Assembly (NCBI GenBank): GCA_911728455.2
Contig: OU452238.1
Span: 13,114,049 to 13,178,048 of the forward strand
Reading direction: 5' to 3'
DNA: 64,000 bases
Source of the DNA: Marthasterias glacialis
Lineage: Eukaryota; Echinodermata; Asteroidea; Forcipulatida; Asteriidae
Numbering within the stretch: position 1 is the stretch's first letter; every line of letters starts with the position of its first letter. Below the pieces are notes generated by a model. That model ran no database searches and was not told where the DNA came from. It worked only from the letters and a program-made list of their open reading frames with translations. Positions 50,701 through 59,700 of the stretch are shown one piece after another. The position numbers and the translations under genes were made by a program.

Positions 50701-53700
50701 GACTGGGGGAGAAACAAAACAAAACAAAGAAATGGGAAACAACTATTGACAAGGTCTCTTCTGACATGTTTGAGTGATTAATAAAAAAAAAAATCAAAAT
50801 TTTGTAAGTGTTTTTAAAACGAGATACTCATTTCACACCCGTACTGACTGTCATATGACATATCATCACAGGCCTGATTGCTTCGTTCTTGAGAGGGCAA
50901 GGGCAACGAGGAATTTTCTTCTTGATGAAGGGCACTTCTATGAGGAAATTGTAAATTTCTACTGGAACATTTCAAGGGCACCAAAGCAATGAGCAGGGGC
51001 AATGGAGGCAATTGCCTCCATTGCCTCCATGAAGCATCAGGCCTGTCATCACCTAAAAAAGTTCCATAGTTGGTTAATCATTGTAACGTAAACCCTAATA
51101 ACTCTATCACCGCTTCATGCTCATGTTGTTTTGTCAAGCACTATTTCAGTGGAAGTTTTTACTGATTGGTTTCATTATTTTTTTCTTGAAAACATGAAAG
51201 TTTTTTTATAACAAGGAACTTGGTTACCATTCCTATTTAAAATAAAATCGGATTTTCAGTAGAAAAAACATGATAATCCACCCTTCAGTTCTGTGATTGT
51301 TCCTTTATTTGTTGTCAAAGCCATGTTCAAACATCGTAGTGACACGCTCACACCCCTTAGTGGTGAGAAAATGACAGATTGACTGCAGATGGCTTTCTAC
51401 TCAAATAAAATCTTCTTTGTAACTGGGATCTGGATCAATGATTTCAAGACATACATGTAGGTACAATGATTATCAGTCATATCTGTGAAAGCTTCCATGG
51501 TACACAGTTTACATTTGTACCTGGGATGTAATTTATTTTCTGCAAGCAATTTTTTAGTCCTGCTTGTGGGGGAAAAAAACATCTGTAAGTAATGTTATTG
51601 GTTTTTGAAATTTCCCCTGATAAACCTTTTCGATAAGCAGTGAGGATATATCTTCTGCCTGGCAAAAGAACAATTGGATCCGATTTAAACAAACAAACAA
51701 ACAACAACCAAAAAACAAACAAACAACCCAACAAACAAACAAATACCCCAACCAACCAACAAACAAACAATAACAACAATATCAATAATGGTATTTTGAT
51801 GGTGATACTTTCTTTTGGTGATCCTTAATTCAGCAACCAACCTACATTTATTGAGTGAGCATTGAGCTCGATATTTGACCAACAATGTTTGTGGTAATCC
51901 TGAAAATGATATCATTTCTTGAACAGACGTTTGTGTAATTATTGCCTTGAAGTGAGTAGAGGAGTGATAGACCTTGGACAGATGATGCATTACTGATGGA
52001 AGTTATTGTATGATTGATGTACAACTGTCAAAAACATGCCTTTATGCCAATAAGCTACATTTTGCCAATCAGTCGTTGCATCAGTGCAGCGGAAATGATG
52101 AGAATATGTTCCGTGCTACCACCTCGCAGATTGCTAAAATGACATTTTCCTCCTTAAAGGTAAAATCTTGAATCAGACTGGAGTCCCCACCTCGGGGAGA
52201 AAATAGTTTCTACTGATCCTAAATTGATAGGAGAAAGTGTAAAGTAATTTCACCACAGGTACAGTCTGATACCATCTTGTAATACAAACCGACTTTCAAT
52301 TTTCCACGTTTCAAAACTTATCTTAGTTTGAGTGTAAGTAATTTGACTGAAGGACTAAAACTCTGTCTCCCCTCCCTAAGGAGGGATGTACATTAATATC
52401 GGTGATCCATAGCTTCCAACTGGTTATTTTACCAGAGGTAGATTTTGATAGCATCATCATTTATAGCCTTGTCACTTCTAATGAACCAGTATCTTGTCAA
52501 AAGGGTCACTGGGTGCATCAATCAATCAGTTTATACCTGACAGGGTTGGCCTGAGCTAGTTTTCACCATCTCTCTCTCTGGGAAAATCCGCTTTGGCTTT
52601 TAAAAGAAAATCTTCTTATTGCGCATCATCGATGGATCTGATGAAGTGGACGGCATCTTGTGAATCAATCAAAAATTGAGTCAATGACCGGAATGTATGA
52701 CGGTGATGTAGCTATTGGTCAAAAGCTACACTGTTTCATCAGTTAATGAGTTTGCTTGTAAATATATTGCCAGTCCAAGTGCCTTCCAGAATTCATCACT
52801 TGTTAATCAAAAACACTTCAACCTTTGTGAACACACTCATAAGTATTTTTGGTTCTCCCTCAAGACTTTTAAAGCAATAATTTTCGTGAAAAAGTTTAGC
52901 CCCTTGATGTTTTTTTGTTTTATCTTTCATTGTTTTTAAAAAATAGTTTATGGATTATGGTTGGTTGACTAATGTGTAAATCCCTGTAGTTGTTTTTGGC
53001 TTTGTATCAGGTACTGCACACTTCTTGATGCTATGAACTATTTTGGACAGGAAAATCGCATCTTACATTTGAATCTATTTGTCAAGATTTTTGTGGGGGA
53101 GGGGTAGCTCTACTTGAATTGTGATCAGCTTTTAAGAAATCTCCATATAAATCACTTGATATCCTTTGTTGTCGTATTGGCATTTGCCTTAGTGAGCCAT
53201 CCTTAACTTGTTGGCATTTTGGAGAATGTCAATGAATGAGGCCTCAATACGAACTCATGCTGTAAACATACTCACACAGATAGTTTTCCTTGCTCTCACA
53301 TGTTAGACTTGAAATTAAAATTATCCACAACATACACCATACAAGTCTATATATTCATAAAATAAGTTGCAATAACAGTTCTGATTGATTACGCTTTTTA
53401 ATTGGTTGAATGCACTGCTGGGTAATTGAGTTGGAAGTTGTTTTAATCACTAAAGGTAATTCATTTCAGCAACTCATTCAAAAGAGTGTTTTTGTGTTTA
53501 AATTTATGATGGTAATGGTATGTCCCACAAGTTGTTCACAAAGCATTTATTTGGGAGCTGAAAAGTGTGAAGATGTCAAGTTCTCATCTCTTCTGAAACA
53601 TCACTTTGAGTAATGGGCCTAATTATGTGTAAGTATTTGATGTATAAGTTTAAAAAAACCAGTTACATGTACCTGCAAAGTGTTTCTGCTTGAAAACAAT

Positions 53701-56700
53701 TTTTGATGGCTAAATATGGCAAGTTAGTTTCCCGAAATTTCAATGGTACTTTTTTTTATTATGCTTCTTAAAAAAGAAGAAGATAGGAATGAAAGTACTT
53801 CTCCAAAACCAATAATCAGTGATGATGTACCATTCCGATATGCTGTACTTGTTTGTTTTCTAGAGGATTGGAACATGTACAAATACACGTCAGCTTAACT
53901 CTCCTCAAAAATACTTACACGATGTGAAAAGTGGAATGATTATGAATATTCTTTCACCAAAACCATTGGTTTGTCATTCCATTAGTCAAATTAAACAATT
54001 ACTTCAACCTAAAATATTTAAAAAGAGAAATCATAAAAAAAAACATCCTTGGAGGACCAAAGTGTTGAGTGTTGCTGTCTGTATGAGGGAAAAGTCCATA
54101 TTATATTCAGGCAATTTTAATTTGTATTGGATGATTGTGTGCATAACCTTGTTCTGGGAGCAGTGTCGTCATTAGTACCATGAGATGAAAGGAAGATTGG
54201 TGCGATCAGACAGGAACCCAAATCCCTCAAAGCCTTTCATAAATAATAGACAGCTTCAAAATCCCAGGGAAAATCACAACTTTCTCACTGCTAATGCTCC
54301 CAACAAATCCCCAAATCCCTCGCATGTCTTTGAGGCGACAGTAAAAAGCGGAGACTACAAAGGAATTGCAGTGGCCAAGGAATAATAACAAACGGCACCT
54401 ACCAAGACTAGCTGCTTGATCTGTGAATAGCACCTACCAAGACTAGCTGCTTGATCTGTGAATAGACCAACACGGAGGACAAGGATGAAAGGCCTGCGGG
54501 CAACCAGGGAACTGAATCGGTAACTGGCTCCCATGTGACCTGTTATGAGTGGGATAGCTGACACCTCCCGGCATGTGTAAAATCATACGAATACCAAATC
54601 AGACTGAGGAAATGGATTGTCGATATGAGAAGACTACAAGCAATCTGACAAATATCAAATTCTTTTCAAGATTCAGGGGAGGAAAAAATCATTCTGATGT
54701 AACAATCCCTGCCGACTGGCGGAAGATTACATATCCGATATCAGGAATCTTAAACCTCTTGATGAAAAGGTTGAAGAGGTAATATGATTGTCTCTTAGCG
54801 GAAGATGCCTGGCATGTCTTGGGGGAGGGGAGTGAGTGAGCTCGATGAAGGGTCTACTCTTACTCCCGCATGCTGAGGTACTCCTCCACTCGTTTCAGGG
54901 CCCTGACTGAGATCAGGTGTGATGTAGCCAGAGACTATCTCCTATCTGATGGAGTGCCTCATGAATTCTTAATTGTATTGATTGAAAGCTGCAGGGTTGG
55001 ATTCAACACGAGGATCCGTGGTTTCGGAAGGCAGTTTTGCACAGGAATTGCATATAGATTTTAAGAGGTTATAAAAAAAAGTATGGATTTTCACTTTGTC
55101 CGCTGGTTATATGTTAAAATATTAGTCATAAGTTTCATGGATGAATTTTTGAGTGCGGGTGTTTTCTTTTGTTCTTTTTTTTTTTCAGTAGTGGCACTAT
55201 TGAAAATGAAGTACTTGTACTACATGTGAACTGATGTGGAAATTTAGGGCCATGACAAAAAAAAAGCTGTGTATTTGTCTGGGCCTGATAAGGAAACGGA
55301 GTTTAAAAAGAATTGAGTAGCATTCTTGAATTGCTGTAAGGAGCCATCATGGCTCAAGCACTGAGTTCATCTGAAGGCTGGTTTCAATCCCAGCTTAGCA
55401 GGTGTTGTTTTATTTAAGTGTTAACAAAATGCCTGAAAGAGAGAGATTATGCCAATGTGTGTTTTTAATGGGCAGGATACAAATAACGTGTTGCGACTTC
55501 TGTAAAAACCCTTACATAAATGTACTTGCATGATGGGATGTCTCATTCAAAAAAACGTCGACTGCCTACTTTAGGCAGATGCTGGCTCCGTATGAATATC
55601 CAAAATGTACATTGTACTTGTATGGATGCATGAAGCCAATGGAAGTGCACTCTTGATCAGTTTGTTGGAGATGTTTTTAACACAGCCCCAATGATAAATA
55701 GTACCATGTTATCATTGGAGCGGTTGTCACTTTCACTTTGCCGTTTTCTGATTTCAGCTTTATTGCCCTCGTGCAGTCGTAAACATATCTATTTGCTCAG
55801 TAAACTTTCCCCGGTTGCTGCACTCAGCTTCAAGTTTACAGAAACTCCCCCTGCTCATCAGGTCGAATCAGTAGCGGCAGGTCTGCCATGATCCCTACTG
55901 TGAAAATTGCCCCAATGTGATGGGGTAATTTGTCGTCGTGTAACCGTCAGTCGGCGGGTTTCTCGTTGCCCCGCTTGCAGGTCTCTCTGCAGGTAGTTGG
56001 CGTGGTGATTAGATTTAGTCCAATTATGCCAGGAGCCCTTGTGAATCAGTTTGTTGAGAGTTTGTGCGCTATACTGTATGTGTTGGGATGGCCTGGGGAT
56101 AATCTTGTCTGTTTGTGTGTGTCATGGAGGAACTCGTTGTAGATGATGAGTTGTTGTGTACTGATGGGTCTTCCTTGTTTTTAAATCTTCATTTGAGTAT
56201 TTGCCTTGAGATTTAACAAGTTTTGTCAGAAGTTCTGTCAAGTGCGTTTTTCAGCATTGTACTTCCAATTACAACTCCAGAAAGTTAAAACAGAATCAAT
56301 CAAATCAAACAGAAAACACAGCAGAAAGTAAAATTTACAAGATGATAGTGAAAGTTACAAGTATGAAAAGTAATGTTTTATCCTCGTCCGGCCCAATTTG
56401 CTGAAGCTACTTAAACAGACCACATGTTGTATTGTATTTGGTTGGTAAACCTTTTTTGCTGGGCAATATTTTGATTTGCTTAGATACTTTCAGTGCTGAA
56501 GCTGTCCTTGGATATTGGCCTATATTTTCTGCCGTAACGTTATAGAATATTATGAATAATGTCTCACAGGCAGTTGGCAAAGGTAGTAAATACTTTTTCC
56601 CCAAGGTGTTTTTAAAGACCCTTTAAAACACTGTCAGCAGATTGTGCGTTGTGACTCAACTTCAGTAAAGGGCAAATCACATGGCAAGAATAACGATATT

Positions 56701-59700
56701 AATTCCAACTTCAACTTCCTATTGTGCTGAAAAGTAAGTCTTTTTTTTCATCCAATTTCATTTGTGTCAATCATGAAATTGATAATGTGCTGTCAGTTTT
56801 GATTTTTGTTAATATTTTGTGGTCAATCTGCTGTAGGGAACTGAGGTGCCTACAGGCTTTGTTGGTTCATGAGGTGATGTTTCATACCCAGTCATATAAC
56901 GACTTCCATACTGTCGAATTACACTGATGTAATGTCATCAATCATGTCCAATTTTTGCCAATTATCAATGTTGTATTCCATTTTCTAATGAAGACCAGCA
57001 GGGCGTGCATTATGTGTCATTACTATGGTGCGGATATGGTGATAAAATGCACCCTTAAATGCATGTTCATACAAGTCATGGCTGATTTGAAATCGATACG
57101 TTTGTTTGGGACCAGAAATGACAGATTTAGTACACTGAGTGTAAATGGACATGGTAGTGTTGTGTTTCTGCATTGTATTTCTCTGCAAGGGAAGGCACAT
57201 GTGGCCTACTTAACTTTTTCATTAAGATACATACTTTTCAGTCCTTTAGTTTCGCAATAATATTTTTTTATAAACTATTGATGAAATATTGATTGATATG
57301 ATTTGCTGTCCTGTAAAATGGCAACTAGTTGTGATTAACCAATCATCATTCATGTTACACTAAAGGAAAGAGAAAAATATTCACCTTAAACCTGCACTGC
57401 GCAGTACACATGCTACAGTAATTCAAATTCAATAATCAGGTTTTTTGGTTTTTGTCACTATCTGCCTAGGCTTTTGAAGGAAAGTTAACTTGTTTAAATA
57501 AAACAAGGCAACTTGTTCCCCACCAACAAATAACTTATATCAGTTCGTTGTGTGCCCGGTAAAAGGACGTAACAACAGGTTCCCGGTAAAAGGGTGAAAG
57601 CAAATGATTTGTTTCAAGAAAACTGAGTGGGAAAGTTTGATCAATTTTTTACCATTCAAAAGTTATTATAGGAAGGTTAAATTCTGCATGGGAATGGGAA
57701 AACATGTCTTGGGGTTAATTCTAGCAACAAAAATGTAACAATAATGCCATATTTTTCATGTCAGGGGCCATTTCATTACTTACGTCCTTTTAAAACTCGG
57801 CCGAAATACTTTATGTGCCTTGTAAAAGGGCATAAGGCCTTACGCCCTTTTACCGGGCACACAACATGCTCTTTATAAAAGTGCATGATCTATACAATTT
57901 GCTTGTAGTGAACTTAAATTGCTTCTGATTTTATGCAAAACTTTGCATACTGTAAAATTTAATTTGTGCGTACTGTGGTTTCTGAAAACATCGGACAACG
58001 TAAATGAGTGCTATGTTCCGTTATGGACAGACATCAAACAGATTCGTCAACACACAGAAACATGAAGTAGCTGTTCATGCAGCCAAACTGCTATATTTTA
58101 TATGTTATGTCTGTTCCTTCACTGATTGGAACTAAGTATGCTTATATAGGCTGCTACGTGCATCTAGCAAAGCAATACCTTGAAATTTTGTCAGTATGGT
58201 ACATACATGTACATGTACAATAACTAATATTGTGCACTAGTAATGTTTTTGTCACTACAGCGGACTTCAAGTGTGTACTATTTAAAGGAGTTTTTTGAGG
58301 TTTTAAGAGTAGAACATGCATGATCTGAAGTTACATCTACCTTTTTGTAAATCCACCTGTTGCTCATTACTTAGAAATTCTGTGTAAATCAATTTAAGCA
58401 GTCACCACTGCCTCAATTACATCTTCTACAAATAAGCAGGGATATCCCACGTTTTTCAATATTGATACCAAGAGCTGCACCTCTGAAGTGTTCACCTTGG
58501 TGTTCCATGCCAACTTCTCCCACTTGAGATCCTGACAGGTTGAGAAAGGCAGGAAGTTGTCCTTTAAGAGAAAACTCTGACAAGTTCAACGGCACAGGGC
58601 AACCCATTAAAGCTTACCACATCACTTTTGTTTAGCTTAGAACCAATAAAGGGCTCTCTGTGTTTCCTGACCAAAGTGGTCCCTATGTCTTTAGTCAGTG
58701 GATTAAATGTGGTTCCAATCATCCCCTTTGTTTATGATGGCTGTTAACTTGAAGAACATGATCATCTAAACAGAGTCCAGAGACCCACTTCAGTCATATT
58801 TCAATTTTCCAAATTGGGTGTGTAAGTATGTACCAGGTTACACATACCAACTGGTTTTTGCTTTCCTTGCCTGGCAATGAGAGAGATAGGATGACGTTGG
58901 GGCACAATTCTCTCTTTATCCCAAGTATCAAAAATTATTTGTTGTTGTTGATAATTAGTAGTATACATGTATTCTATTTAATAATCACGCGCAAAGGAAT
59001 AAAGCAAAAGAGCTGCTTAGCTGAACATTATTGTGCCACTTCTAAGCTCACAAACAACAAATAGCACATTAAATTTTGTTTAGTAACCTATTACACTATA
59101 TCACTGTATCATACGCATAGCAGATTTATTTGTGAGCATGGTAGGCCTACGTGTATCTCTATAATGAACAGGTGTCATTGGAAATTTATTTAATTACATT
59201 CATTACCCAGAGTATGCCTAACCAGTTTTAACTGGCCAACCAGTTTTAACTGGTTTCCATCGGGGCCCCTGCATTCATTAATGCAAATTCATTTAATTCA
59301 ATTAATTAGTTTGATGGTTACGACTTAACACCGTGCTAATGAAGAGGCCATCGCTCAGCAACAAAGTTGTACATCTGCTCTATCCTTAGGGGGTACTGCC
59401 ACTGGTTGACACACCCCTTAAAAATCGACCCTCCTTTGAAAACAATTAAATAAAATTACTACAGATACTAAATCATATTTAGGCTGGACAACTTTTGTGA
59501 AACGAACACAATTTTATTCATGTATGTATATTCAAAACAACAGCATTACTATTTGCTGAGTACCGGATAGGCAAAAACCCTTTAGGGGAAATAAATACAG
59601 GGACATTCCCACCATGCTTCAAACTATATGGTAAACAAATTTATTTGCCAGCAGTCAGTGCACAACCAGAGCTGAGATCAGTACCTTCTCTTGAAGTTCT

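Noticed and set aside
50238-50717. 159-codon antisense open frame as a nested gene
   Set aside because: No recognisable domain or partner exons; about one open frame of this size is expected in 64 kb of AT-rich intron.
51685-51775. CRISPR-like or protein-coding repeat
   Set aside because: It is a degenerate CAAA microsatellite without regular spacers.
55335-55403. Second possible SINE head (TGGCTCAAGC, GGTTTCAATCC)
   Set aside because: Both boxes are degenerate and nothing downstream matches the SINE at 23419.
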